In this document: piece after piece, positions 52,337 to 61,344 of the stretch
How the letters are laid out: each line of letters starts with the position of its first letter
Position numbering within the stretch: position 1 is the first letter of the stretch
The notes under the pieces: generated by a model
What the model was told of the DNA's origin: nothing
Databases searched by the model: none
The model's input: only the letters and a program-made list of their open reading frames with translations
Program-made: the position numbers and the translations under genes
Source of the DNA: Aegicerativicinus sediminis
Lineage (GTDB): Bacteria; Bacteroidota; Bacteroidia; Flavobacteriales; Flavobacteriaceae
Direction of reading: 5' to 3'
Length of the DNA stretch: 64,000 nt
Assembly: GCF_015476115.1 (NCBI RefSeq)
Contig: NZ_CP064295.1
Span: 3,466,001 to 3,530,000 of the forward strand

Positions 52337-53377
52337 ATGAAAATAGCATTTATAATAAATGATCATAATACAGAAAAACCTAATTACACAACTCCTGGCT
52401 TGGGATATGCAGCCTACAAGAGAGGGCATGATGTATATTTCATTGGGGTCGGCGAACTTTCGTATGCCTCTAAAGGTCATCTGTCTGTAAGATGTAAAAC
52501 TGTCACGGGTAAAAATTTCAATACTCAAGAAACATTTTTTAAGGCGGTACAAAAAGAGGAATTTTCAAAAGTTACTTCTGAAGAATTAGATGTTTTGTTT
52601 TTAAGAAACAATCCTTCAGATGAAATCAATGAACGTGACTGGGCACAAAATGCGGCTTTTATTTTTGGTGAAATCGCAATGCGAAATGGCGTTATTGTTT
52701 TGAACCATCCTAATAGTTTGGCAGGAGCGGTCAACAAAATGTATTTTCAGCATTTCCCAGAAATTTTAAGACCTAAAACGGTGATATCCAGAGATCACAA
52801 TGAGATTAAAGCATTTTTTGAAGAGCAAAAACAAAAAATGATTCTAAAGCCACTACAAGGTTCAGGGGGAGCAAATGTCTTTATGATGGATAAGAAAAAT
52901 GCACATAACCTAAGTCAAACCATTGATGCAATTTGTAGGGATGGTTTTGTTATAGCCCAAGAATATTTACCTGATGCGAAAAATGGAGACACTAGATTAT
53001 TTTTAGTTAATGGAGAACCGCTGGAGGTTAAAGGACAATATGCCATGATGAAAAGGGTGAATGCAAAAGGAGAAATACGCAGCAATATTCATGCTGGAGG
53101 AAAACCCACCAAAGCAGTAATGACAGACGAAATAATGGAATTAGCAGATATCGTTAGACCTAAATTAGTGCAAGATGGTATGTTTATGGTTGGCATAGAT
53201 ATAGTTGGCAATAAACTTATGGAAATTAATGTGTTTAGCCCTGGTGGTCTAAATGTTATGGGTCAAATGTACGGGGTTGATTTCTCATCAAAAGTAATTG
53301 AAGCTATTGAAAAAAAGGTGGATTATAAAAAAATGTATCCAGATTATTTATACAATAGTCGACTTGCCACACTCTAG
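52337..53377 (+). CDS. ATP-grasp ligase, glutathione-synthetase/RimK-like (2)
   Basis: A 346-aa protein (MKIAFIINDHNTEKPNYTTP). Core motifs: KMILKPLQGSGGANVFMMDK, FVIAQEYLPDAKNGDTRLFL, KRVNAKGEIRSNIHAGGKP and FMVGIDIVGNKLMEINVFSP. It is a paralogue of the ATP-grasp at 48495, related in fold but clearly diverged (GGSGV against GGANV and different N-terminal regions), so the two may use different substrates or act in order. Last gene of the operon, 33 bp after DUF1704. A terminator lies about 200 bp downstream. Confidence 0.9.
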   Translation: MKIAFIINDHNTEKPNYTTPGLGYAAYKRGHDVYFIGVGELSYASKGHLSVRCKTVTGKNFNTQETFFKAVQKEEFSKVTSEELDVLFLRNNPSDEINERDWAQNAAFIFGEIAMRNGVIVLNHPNSLAGAVNKMYFQHFPEILRPKTVISRDHNEIKAFFEEQKQKMILKPLQGSGGANVFMMDKKNAHNLSQTIDAICRDGFVIAQEYLPDAKNGDTRLFLVNGEPLEVKGQYAMMKRVNAKGEIRSNIHAGGKPTKAVMTDEIMELADIVRPKLVQDGMFMVGIDIVGNKLMEINVFSPGGLNVMGQMYGVDFSSKVIEAIEKKVDYKKMYPDYLYNSRLATL

Positions 53378-53580
53378 GAAATTTAAATGTATTTCATGGA
53401 GAAAAATTGCACTCTAACCATTTTAATCTTCGAATCTCTGCCTTTGAACGAAAATTTCTAAGAGGAAATCAATTTGATGGTACTTTTAGAATACAAGTTT
53501 AATAAAGCAAACCATAATACATTCGCTTATATAATCTTGCATAGAATTTAGAGTTATTAGTTTTTAATTAGTTGTTAATT

Positions 53581-53610
53581 GCAAAACCCTTCAGAACGAA
53601 GGGTTTTTGC
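53581..53610. terminator. bidirectional terminator after the ATP-grasp operon and the DCC gene
   Basis: GCAAAACCCTTC-AGAAC-GAAGGGTTTTTGC forms a ~12-bp stem. It ends the plus-strand operon and also the minus-strand DCC/mutS2 run, whose stop is at 53614. Confidence 0.85.
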
Positions 53611-53613
53611 ATT

Positions 53614-54033
53614 TTATTTATCTAAAAACTTTTCTTTTAAATCAGGGGTAGGAATCATGCATTTCTCTTGTTTACCAAACCATTTATATCGATTCTTACC
53701 AATATAATTATAAACGGCATCTCTTATAGCCTTTGGTACAACTATGAAAATAGCAAACAGATTAATTGGAAATTTCAATTTTGAAGCAATTCTTAAAGCT
53801 GCACTTGATCTTTTATAGATTTTGCCATCGGGAGTTTCCAATATAATTGATTCTAAATTACCTAAATCAATCATTTTCGATCCCAATGCCATTTTTGCAT
53901 ATTCACTCTGTAGGGATGCAAATTGAAATAAATTCTTTGAATCATTTCTTATAACATATTGAATTGAGTTATTGCATAGATTGCAAACCCCATCAAAGTA
54001 AATTACATATGTATTGTTAGGTTCAGTTTTCAT
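53614..54033 (-). CDS. DUF393/DCC family thiol-disulfide oxidoreductase-like protein
   Basis: A 139-aa protein with the DCC-family motif YFDGVCNLCNNSIQYVIRND near the N-terminus; the CxxC pair at VCNLC lies in a thioredoxin-like fold. There is no signal peptide. Later parts LGNLESIILETPDGKIYKRS and YKWFGKQEKCMIP are usual. The start overlaps the stop of mutS2 by 4 bp (ATGA), so it is translated after mutS2. Redox role inferred. Confidence 0.9.
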   Translation of the reverse strand: MKTEPNNTYVIYFDGVCNLCNNSIQYVIRNDSKNLFQFASLQSEYAKMALGSKMIDLGNLESIILETPDGKIYKRSSAALRIASKLKFPINLFAIFIVVPKAIRDAVYNYIGKNRYKWFGKQEKCMIPTPDLKEKFLDK

Positions 54034-56198
54034 TTTTTAGCCTCCACCAATTCTAATTGGCCAACATCTACATTTGTTGTGAACATCCCATAATTTACAA
54101 CTGCCTTATTTTTTTCAATCTTGTCGATGCTTCCAACAGCTTTTCCATCTAAAAGCCTAACGCGATCGCCGACCTTCAAAGAGGGCTTCGGTTTTTCATC
54201 GACTTTCTTCTCCAAAGATTCTTTTTTCTTTTTCTTTCGAATAGTTTTAATTTTATTCTGCACCTCTTTGGTTACAGCTCTTTCTTTTTGTTTTTCTTCT
54301 TTCCGTTCCTTATCAGTGATAGCCCGGTTACGCTTTGAATTTTCAATCTGAACCATTTTAAACAATTCCGACATCAAATCTCTTTTCTTTTTATCATTGA
54401 AATATTGCTCAGATAGGGCATCAAATTTTTGGCCAAGGAAAATTAACCTTTGGTCTTTGTCATACAGTTCTTGGTAACTTTCTAACTTCTTCTGAATTTT
54501 TTCATTAATCGCCTCCAATTTTTCCGCTTCAGATTGCGTTTTTAATTCATTCGCTTTTAATGACTTTTCAGTACGTTCTAATTTAGATCGTTCTTTGTGA
54601 AGTTTGGCAATGGTTGCATCGAAACGAACTTTACCTTTTTCAATTTTCTTTTTTGCCTTATTAATTAAATTAAATGGAATACCATTTTTTTGGGCAACCT
54701 CGAAAGTAAATGAGCTACCAGGTTGGCCAATACCCAATTTATATTCGGGTTCTAGAGATCTTTCGTTAAAAGACATATTGGCATTTTGCATGTATGGTAA
54801 TTCATTTGCTAATACCTTTAAATTAGAATAATGGGTAGTTATTATACCATATGCCTCCCGAGCATAGAACACCTCCAAAAAAGTTTCCGCCAATGCACCA
54901 CCTAATTCAGGATCACTTCCAGTACCAAATTCATCAATTAAAAATAGGCAACCCTTCTTACATTTCCTTAGAAAGTAATTCATTTGCTTTAATCGGTAGC
55001 TATAAGTACTTAAATGGTTTTCAATGGATTGGTTATCACCTATATCGCTCAATACATTTTTGAAAAAACATATGGTAGACTTTTCATGAACGGGGATTAA
55101 AATACCACTTTGAAACATTATTTGGAGCAACCCAACGGTTTTTAATGTAATACTTTTACCCCCAGCGTTAGGGCCAGAAATAACAATAATCCTATTTTCT
55201 CTATTCAAATCAATAGATTGAGGATACGTTTTTAATCCTTCTTTTTTGTTCTGAAGTAACAATAAGGGATGAAATGCATCACGAAGATGCAACACTTCTT
55301 CATTATTAATATTCGGTAGGATTCCGTTAATTGATTTAGCAAAATGAGCCTTGGCATGCAATACATCCAAAGCCGTTAAAAACTCTTGATAGTCTTTAAA
55401 TAAAAAGGAATATGGTCTTAATGTATTCGTTAATTCCTTTAGTATTCTTGTTATTTCCTCTTCTTCATCGTATTCAAGGTTATTAAGTTCACGAGTATAA
55501 TTTAGGGTGGCTTCTGGTTGAATATAAACAATACTTCCTGTTTTACTACCTCCCATTATCGAACCTTTTACACGCTTTCGGTACATCGCCTTCACGGCCA
55601 AAACTCGGACCCCATCCATAACTGACTCTCTAATCTCATCTAAAAAATCAAGACTCGATGAAGAGGATAAGGCATGGTTAAAACTTTGATTAATTTTTGA
55701 CCTAACTTCAGTTATCGATTTACGAATGCTTTTTAAGTCTTCTGACGCATCATCTTTTATTTCTCCGAAACGATCAATTACCTTTTTTATGGGGATTATA
55801 GGTTCTTCGGTAATTGGAATGTGACTTGAGAAGCTCTGAAGGCCTTGATAATAAATTTCAAATTTTTTGAGGAATTTTAGGATGCCATTCGCTGTTTCAG
55901 AAATACTTAGCAAGTTTCTAAATCCCTCTACCTCAATTTTAGAGTTTTCGATTTGTAGTAACCTCAACTGGTCTGAAATTGTCTCGAAGCGGTGATTAGG
56001 AATTCTATTTTCATTTTGTAAAGACGCAAGAAATTCATTGGTGAGCTGTAATTCTTGTAATAACACCTCCTTTTTATCTATAGGTATTATATGTGAGACC
56101 TTGTCTTTTCCTAAATCTGTCAAGCAATAGCCTTGAATAATACTAACTATTCTAGGAAATTCAAGGTCTTGTAAAGTTTTTTGGTGGATTCTCCCCAT
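54030..56198 (-). CDS. MutS2-type DNA mismatch/recombination protein without Smr domain
   Basis: A 722-aa protein. Walker A VISGPNAGGKSITLKTVGLL, Q-loop region and Walker B FLIDEFGTGSDPELGGALAE form the ABC-type MutS ATPase domain in residues ~330-500. A coiled-coil follows (LHKERSKLERTEKSLKANEL ...), and the end is a KOW-like beta part (LKVGDRVRLLDGKAVGSIDK). The Smr nuclease domain at the C-terminus of classical MutS2 is absent, so it would regulate recombination or rescue stalled ribosomes without its own cut. The DCC gene overlaps its stop. Confidence 0.92.
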   Translation of the reverse strand: MGRIHQKTLQDLEFPRIVSIIQGYCLTDLGKDKVSHIIPIDKKEVLLQELQLTNEFLASLQNENRIPNHRFETISDQLRLLQIENSKIEVEGFRNLLSISETANGILKFLKKFEIYYQGLQSFSSHIPITEEPIIPIKKVIDRFGEIKDDASEDLKSIRKSITEVRSKINQSFNHALSSSSSLDFLDEIRESVMDGVRVLAVKAMYRKRVKGSIMGGSKTGSIVYIQPEATLNYTRELNNLEYDEEEEITRILKELTNTLRPYSFLFKDYQEFLTALDVLHAKAHFAKSINGILPNINNEEVLHLRDAFHPLLLLQNKKEGLKTYPQSIDLNRENRIIVISGPNAGGKSITLKTVGLLQIMFQSGILIPVHEKSTICFFKNVLSDIGDNQSIENHLSTYSYRLKQMNYFLRKCKKGCLFLIDEFGTGSDPELGGALAETFLEVFYAREAYGIITTHYSNLKVLANELPYMQNANMSFNERSLEPEYKLGIGQPGSSFTFEVAQKNGIPFNLINKAKKKIEKGKVRFDATIAKLHKERSKLERTEKSLKANELKTQSEAEKLEAINEKIQKKLESYQELYDKDQRLIFLGQKFDALSEQYFNDKKKRDLMSELFKMVQIENSKRNRAITDKERKEEKQKERAVTKEVQNKIKTIRKKKKKESLEKKVDEKPKPSLKVGDRVRLLDGKAVGSIDKIEKNKAVVNYGMFTTNVDVGQLELVEAKK

Positions 56199-56350
56199 TA
56201 AGATTCCTTTAATTTTAGGATAGCAAAATTATGAAATATAGCTAGCATCTAGGATGCTAATAAATTTATACTTAATTAAAATGCCAATAGTATTATACAT
56301 TTTTTGAATGCTATACAAATCTTGGTATTTTTCAACTTTAATTTTATTTC

Positions 56351-57025
56351 ATGAATGTAGAGATTCATCCGAGCTGGAAAAATATTTTAAACGACGAATT
56401 TGAAAAGCCCTATTTTTCAGAATTGGTTGCGTTCGTAAAAAATGAATACCAACATCACACATGTTACCCACCAGGGAAAAAGATATTTAATGCGTTAGAT
56501 TTGTGTCCGTTTGATAAGGTTAAGGTTGTCATTATTGGTCAAGATCCTTACCACGGACCAAACCAGGCTCATGGTTTATGTTTTTCAGTAAATGAAGGAA
56601 TATCACATCCCCCATCGTTAATAAACATATTTAAAGAAATTCAAGCGGACCTCGGAACCTCTTATCCTAGATCGGGTAATCTAGAGCCTTGGGCAAAGCA
56701 AGGGGTATTATTATTGAATGCTACACTTACAGTTAGGGCTCATCAAGCAGGAAGCCATCAAAATAAAGGTTGGGAAATATTTACCGATGCTATAATTAAA
56801 GCAATTAGTGATAATAAAGAGGGGGTTATCTTTTTATTATGGGGTGGGTTCGCTAAGAAAAAAGCGAAAATAATAGATGCTAAAAAACATCATGTTTTAA
56901 CCTCTGGTCATCCATCACCACTTAGTGCAAATAGAGGTTTATGGTTTGGAAACCAGCATTTTAGCCTAACTAACTCCCTGTTGGAGCAAGCGAAGGAAGA
57001 GGCAATTCAGTGGTCGTTAACTTAA
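56351..57025 (+). CDS. ung: uracil-DNA glycosylase
   Basis: A 224-aa family 1 UDG: the water-activating loop GQDPYHGPNQAHGLCFSV, LLNATLTVRAHQAGSHQNKG and the DNA-intercalation loop GHPSPLSANRG, plus LLWGGFAKKKA. It removes uracil from DNA to start base excision repair. Normal length. Its 3' end overlaps the small membrane protein on the minus strand by 56 bp. Confidence 0.97.
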   Translation: MNVEIHPSWKNILNDEFEKPYFSELVAFVKNEYQHHTCYPPGKKIFNALDLCPFDKVKVVIIGQDPYHGPNQAHGLCFSVNEGISHPPSLINIFKEIQADLGTSYPRSGNLEPWAKQGVLLLNATLTVRAHQAGSHQNKGWEIFTDAIIKAISDNKEGVIFLLWGGFAKKKAKIIDAKKHHVLTSGHPSPLSANRGLWFGNQHFSLTNSLLEQAKEEAIQWSLT

Positions 57026-57155
57026 TTTTTGGTTTAAAAATCACCTTCGGTGTTGTTTTCATAGAACGTTTTTCAATCTTATTAACGCTAAAAAACAGTA
57101 GAAGAAAATTTAGTGCGATTAAACCGGCGAGTACAATACCAACAGTTAAAATCAT
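56970..57155 (-). CDS. small single-pass membrane protein
   Basis: A 61-aa protein from the ATG at 57155: MILTVGIVLAGLIALNFLLL (membrane helix), FFSVNKIEKRS and a basic proline-rich tail (TTELPLPSLAPTGS). A longer frame starts at a TTG (57203) that is part of a -7 promoter box, so I choose the ATG. Antisense 3' overlap of 56 bp with ung. No family recognised; could be an assembly partner of a membrane complex. Confidence 0.55.
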   Translation of the reverse strand: MILTVGIVLAGLIALNFLLLFFSVNKIEKRSMKTTPKVIFKPKIKLTTTELPLPSLAPTGS

Positions 57156-57200
57156 AAGTTCAGGTTTATAGTTAAGTAAAGTAGAAAGGTTTAGGTTTTT

Positions 57201-57208
57201 CAAATATA
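57201..57208 (-). promoter_or_regulatory. promoter -7 element of the small membrane protein
   Basis: TATATTTG on the minus strand. Its TTG is the start codon of the longer, rejected frame; the ATG at 57155 lies ~45 bp downstream. Confidence 0.55.
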
Positions 57209-57285
57209 CTTAAATTTATGTTAAATGAAAATATTACCTAACTATTGGATAATGAGTTTATTAACATGGTTATTCACCAAACCAA

Positions 57286-58134
57286 TTAGACTAGTATTTG
57301 ATTTGAAGGAAGAATTTTGTCTATAATACCCAATTGAAACAATGTTTCCTGTATCTGCGAAACCTTATAATCACTAAGTTGTTCTCGAGACCAATGGGTA
57401 GATTCTAGCCAAGCCTGAACATCCTCAAGCTTAATCCCGTATCTATTTGAAATTGTTTGATCTATTCCCCCCAATAATTTAAAACCGGTTGTATATGTAT
57501 TAACCGTATCCAAAATTGCTCCAACCTCTTCTTTGTTATCTTTCAGGAATTCATCTGTAGCTGCAATTACAAAACAAGGCCAAGGAGTAGGGCAGTTACC
57601 TATTTTTCTAAATATTCCCTGATCCACAAGAGGCTTGGTCATAAAAGTTTCCCACATAAAATAATCTGCAAACCCGCTTTTCAATGTATCTACAGCGCCT
57701 TCAATATTATTGACCACCTCAAATTTTAAATCCTCAGTTAAATTCCAGTTATGGTTTTCAGCATTCACATAGGCCATTAAATGAGAACCAGAACCAAACC
57801 TTGATATTGCGGCCTTTGTACCCTTTAAATCAGAAATTTTATGATAATCACTTTGTGAGGCGACATGAATACCCCAATTTAATGGAGAACCAACAAATTT
57901 TTGAATAATTTTAGATGGATTACCATCGACAATATCCTTTATGATACCCTCTGTTAGAATTACAGCCATATCAATGTCCCCATTCCTAAGAGCCTGACAC
58001 ATCGCTCCAGTGCCTTCTGGATAATCAATCCACCTCAGATTAATATCAAATTTATGGTATTCTTTATTCTTAAGGGTGAGATACCATGGGTAGTTAAAAT
58101 GTTCCGGGACTCCACCAATTGTAATTTTTTTCAT
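57286..58134 (-). CDS. substrate-binding domain protein without signal peptide
   Basis: A 282-aa periplasmic-binding-protein-like fold (type 2): KITIGGVPEHFNYPWYLTLK, GTGAMCQALRNGDIDMAVIL, LKGTKAAISRFGSGSHLMAY and VDTLKSGFADYFMWETFMTK. It resembles nitrate/sulfonate/thiamine-type binding proteins but begins directly with the domain and has no signal peptide or lipobox, and no permease or ATPase gene is near. It may bind a ligand in the cytosol. It is 10 bp downstream of a uridine phosphorylase-like gene, the last of a minus-strand operon. Confidence 0.85.
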   Translation of the reverse strand: MKKITIGGVPEHFNYPWYLTLKNKEYHKFDINLRWIDYPEGTGAMCQALRNGDIDMAVILTEGIIKDIVDGNPSKIIQKFVGSPLNWGIHVASQSDYHKISDLKGTKAAISRFGSGSHLMAYVNAENHNWNLTEDLKFEVVNNIEGAVDTLKSGFADYFMWETFMTKPLVDQGIFRKIGNCPTPWPCFVIAATDEFLKDNKEEVGAILDTVNTYTTGFKLLGGIDQTISNRYGIKLEDVQAWLESTHWSREQLSDYKVSQIQETLFQLGIIDKILPSNQILV

Positions 58135-58144
58135 CCTATTAAAT

Positions 58145-59017
58145 TCAAAGATTTACAATTTTTTTGAGGGTGTACTCAATTAATCTATTCATTGTCTTTC
58201 CCGCTTTTTTACTAAAATCACCTGTAATACGATTAGCAATAATTGCATTTAAAGAAATTGCTTTATGGCCTAATAATTTAGAGAGCCCATAAATTGCTGA
58301 TGTTTCCATTTCAAAATTAGTGACCTTCAATCCATTATAATTGAAATTGGTTATCCTTTCATTAAGACTTTCATCACTCAATTTCAATCGAAGACTTCTT
58401 CCTTGTGGGCCATAGAAACCAACATTTGTTAAGGTCATTCCCGATAAAACTTCCTTTGATTTAAAATGTTTAAATAACTTTTCATCAACTTCAGCGGCAT
58501 AGGGCATGGGGTGCAAAGTGTCTATATTGCAAGTATCCGCAAAATGGTTGGAAAGTACCTCATCCATTTGCCCATGATGACCATAAAAATGAATTAAACC
58601 ATCCATACCAATACCGTGGCTACTTATTACCAAACTATCAACAGGTATATCACTTTGAAGTGCTCCCGAGGTCCCAACCCTAATAATGTTAAGGGCTTTA
58701 AGATCCTCGTTTACCAATCTACTTTTAAGGTTGATATTTGCCAAGGCATCTAATTCATTTAAAACGATGTCGATATTGTCCGTACCTATACCCGTAGAAA
58801 TGACGCTTAATCGTTTCCCTTTGTAGACCCCGGTATGAGTTATAAATTCACGTTTTTCAACCCGGTGTTCAATTTGATCAAAATGCTTTGACACTCTTGA
58901 AACTCGTTGTGGATCTCCAACGGTAATAATAGTATCTGAAATTTGATGGGGCAATAGGTTTAGGTGATAAATACTGCCATCTTTATTCAGGATTAACTCA
59001 GAAGGCTTTAGTGGCAT
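58145..59017 (-). CDS. uridine phosphorylase-like nucleoside phosphorylase
   Basis: A 290-aa NP-I family enzyme: TVGDPQRVSRVSKHFDQIEH (phosphate site), ISTGIGTDNIDIVLNELDAL, IRVGTSGALQSDIPVDSLVI and NFEMETSAIYGLSKLLGHKA with the nucleoside-binding Glu-Met-Glu. These agree with uridine phosphorylase or a closely related hexameric enzyme. It splits nucleosides to base and ribose-1-phosphate. It overlaps DUF1835 by 20 bp upstream. Confidence 0.9.
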   Translation of the reverse strand: MPLKPSELILNKDGSIYHLNLLPHQISDTIITVGDPQRVSRVSKHFDQIEHRVEKREFITHTGVYKGKRLSVISTGIGTDNIDIVLNELDALANINLKSRLVNEDLKALNIIRVGTSGALQSDIPVDSLVISSHGIGMDGLIHFYGHHGQMDEVLSNHFADTCNIDTLHPMPYAAEVDEKLFKHFKSKEVLSGMTLTNVGFYGPQGRSLRLKLSDESLNERITNFNYNGLKVTNFEMETSAIYGLSKLLGHKAISLNAIIANRITGDFSKKAGKTMNRLIEYTLKKIVNL

Positions 59018-59948
59018 TAAAATTTGGTTTAATCAATTTATTCTCCTCCACACTAAAATGAAAATCTAATCTATTAAGGCCACCATAAGGAATATCATTA
59101 TTAACCACTATGCTAAAATTAGTGTTCCCACTAAGAGCCTGTTCACCAGTGGAGTTTAATTTAAGGTAATCCTCACCAAGGGTATAGAAAGGAGTTAGCA
59201 ATTCAATTAATCGTTCCAATTGAAGGTCTCCATAACCATAATAACCTTGAAAATTTAATATATAACCCAGTAGATGATGTTTTGAAGTGATATCATGCGT
59301 TTTTATTAACTCTAAAATGTTTTTTTCTAAGATGCCAAGACCAGTATTGGAATCCGGAAAACGTTTTAAGTGTGCTTTTAGACAATTGCTTAAGTAAATA
59401 AAGGATGACTTTTGAACAATATATGGCTTAAATAAGTTATGATCTTTACCACAGTAAATTCTCCATAAGGTATAGGCCAAATCTAAATCTTCATCCTTTA
59501 ATTTAATACGCTCCTTAAAATGTTTATTTAATTGTTCATCGTTAAGTTCCCCAAGTCCTTTTAATGTCTTTTCGGAATGTATCCATCCACTAGAAACCAG
59601 AAAAATTGGGAGATGAATCTTTTTTTGTCTTAACAGGCTTATCACCCCAATTAAATTAATATGGCAGAATAAGTCATATTCAAACCATAGTATAACTTCT
59701 GTGTAATTCTCGGGATGATTGAGCTTATCTATGTCTATTTTATACTTTTCTTCATCAAATACAAGATCATAAAACTGTGTAAAAAAGTCTTTTCGAAGCT
59801 TAACGTGGGATTCAGAATCTATAAATTCAGTTGTCGGGCCCTCACAGAGCATTTCACTCCATGTTAAAAAGTCTCCTTCATAACCCATACTTAGAAGTCT
59901 ATCGGTAAGTACATCACCATTAGTAATATGCAGTGTCATTTTCTCCAT
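58998..59948 (-). CDS. DUF1835 domain protein
   Basis: About 316 aa from the ATG at 59948 (MEKMTLHITNGDVLTDRLLS); a longer frame would start with GTG. DUF1835 features are LHITNGDVLTDRLLSMGYEG, DFLTWSEMLCEGP and ILWFEYDLFCHINLIGVISL. The family is found in Bacteroidota and Firmicutes, and its function is not established. It starts 1 bp past the SUI1 stop codon and overlaps the phosphorylase gene by 20 bp, implying coupled translation. Confidence 0.88.
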   Translation of the reverse strand: MEKMTLHITNGDVLTDRLLSMGYEGDFLTWSEMLCEGPTTEFIDSESHVKLRKDFFTQFYDLVFDEEKYKIDIDKLNHPENYTEVILWFEYDLFCHINLIGVISLLRQKKIHLPIFLVSSGWIHSEKTLKGLGELNDEQLNKHFKERIKLKDEDLDLAYTLWRIYCGKDHNLFKPYIVQKSSFIYLSNCLKAHLKRFPDSNTGLGILEKNILELIKTHDITSKHHLLGYILNFQGYYGYGDLQLERLIELLTPFYTLGEDYLKLNSTGEQALSGNTNFSIVVNNDIPYGGLNRLDFHFSVEENKLIKPNFNATKAF

Positions 59949-59949
59949 A

Positions 59950-60279
59950 TTAACCACCTACTCGTTTTACTTTAAAACCCAATTCTTTTAAATGAATCAT
60001 AATTTGATCTCTAAAATCCCCCTGTATGATTATGGTTTCATTTTTAAAACTTCCCCCCACACCTAAGAGTTTTTTTAGATCTTTTGCTAGAATTTTAAAA
60101 TCTTCAGTGGCACCATTATACCCTTCAATAATGGTTATTGGCTTACCTTTCCGCTTTTCATATTTACAAATAAGCGGGTCATCCTGCAACCATATTCCCA
60201 ATCCCTCTTCAGTCTGTTGTGATTCTTCAGATTCTTCGTGGTCTGGAAATAACGATTTTAATTGATCCTTTAAATCCAT
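59950..60279 (-). CDS. SUI1/eIF1-like translation initiation factor family protein
   Basis: A 109-aa protein. The C-terminal SUI1 domain is clear: YEKRKGKPITIIEGYNGATE, LKKLLGVGGSFKNETIIIQG and LKELGFKVKRVGG. The acidic N-terminus (EESEESQQTEEG) is variable. Bacterial SUI1 proteins (YciH) bind the small ribosomal subunit under stress. 3 bp after the dioxygenase gene on the same strand. Confidence 0.93.
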   Translation of the reverse strand: MDLKDQLKSLFPDHEESEESQQTEEGLGIWLQDDPLICKYEKRKGKPITIIEGYNGATEDFKILAKDLKKLLGVGGSFKNETIIIQGDFRDQIMIHLKELGFKVKRVGG

Positions 60280-60282
60280 TTT

Positions 60283-61233
60283 CTATTTTTTAATCAAACC
60301 CAATTCAACCAATCGTTCAGTTAAGAATTCTCCTGCCGTAATATCCTCATAAAGTTGGGGATGCTCTTCATCAACACAATTATCTAAAACATCTAACTTC
60401 ATACTACTAATTGGATGCATAAAGAACGGTATCGAATATCTAGAAGTGTTCCACAATTCACGTGGTGGATTTATAACTCTATGGATAGTTGATTTAAGCC
60501 TATTGTTGGTATGTCTGGAGAGCATATCTCCAACATTAATCATCAATTCATCTGGCTCGGCAATGGCATCAATCCATTCACCCTTATGGTTTTGAACTTG
60601 AAGCCCTCTACCTTGCGCCCCCATTAATAAAGTTATCAAATTAATATCTCCATGCGCAGCAGCCCTAACAGCTTCTTTTGGCTCTTCTAAAATAGGTGGG
60701 TAGTGTATAGGCCTAAGTATTGAATTTCCGTTATGTATATATTCATCAAAGTAATTTTCTTCTAATCCTAAATGAAGCGATAGAGCCCTGAGGACATATT
60801 TGGCTGTTTTCTCAAGTCTTTGGTAGGCTTCCTTTCCAACCTCATTAAACCTCGGCAATTCTTCAACCTCAACATTTTTGGGGTATTCTTTTTCTAACCG
60901 AGGATTGTCCTCGACATACTGCCCAAAATGCCAAAATTCTTTTAAATCTCCTTCCTTTTTTCCTTTAGCGCTTTCTTTTCCAAAAGACACGTAACCTCTT
61001 TGGCCTCCAATTCCTTCAATTTCATATTTCTGCTTTATTTCTAATGGCAACTCAAAAAAGTTTTTTACTTGAGTGTACAAATCTTCGACCAAATCATCAT
61101 TCAAAAAATGACCTTTTAAAGCAACAAAACCTATTTCTTCATATGCTTTTCCAATTTCATCAATAAATTTTTGCTTTCTCTCCGGATCATCGGAAATAAA
61201 ATCATTTAAATCTACACTAGGAATACTATTCAT
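60283..61233 (-). CDS. isopenicillin N synthase-like 2OG-Fe(II) dioxygenase
   Basis: A 316-aa protein. N-terminal DIOX_N region (SIPSVDLNDFI..., IGFVALKGHFLNDDLVEDLY) and the double-stranded beta-helix core with AAHGDINLITLLMG (iron His-x-Asp), RLKSTIHRVINP (third iron His) and the R-x-S of SRYSIPFFMHP. It oxidises a small molecule with 2-oxoglutarate; substrate unknown, since the family is wide. First gene of the run with SUI1, DUF1835, the phosphorylase and a binding protein. Confidence 0.9.
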   Translation of the reverse strand: MNSIPSVDLNDFISDDPERKQKFIDEIGKAYEEIGFVALKGHFLNDDLVEDLYTQVKNFFELPLEIKQKYEIEGIGGQRGYVSFGKESAKGKKEGDLKEFWHFGQYVEDNPRLEKEYPKNVEVEELPRFNEVGKEAYQRLEKTAKYVLRALSLHLGLEENYFDEYIHNGNSILRPIHYPPILEEPKEAVRAAAHGDINLITLLMGAQGRGLQVQNHKGEWIDAIAEPDELMINVGDMLSRHTNNRLKSTIHRVINPPRELWNTSRYSIPFFMHPISSMKLDVLDNCVDEEHPQLYEDITAGEFLTERLVELGLIKK

Positions 61234-61259
61234 CGAGAATTATTTATTAGTTCGAACTA

Positions 61260-61267
61260 CAAATTTA
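61260..61267 (-). promoter_or_regulatory. promoter -7 element of the dioxygenase operon
   Basis: TAAATTTG on the minus strand matches TAnnTTTG, 26 bp before the dioxygenase start. Confidence 0.6.
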
Positions 61268-61344
61268 ACCTTTTAAGATGTAAAGAGTTGTTCACCATTC
61301 GTCTAAAATTAACTCAATTCCTTATGAACACTCTCTTTTTTGGT

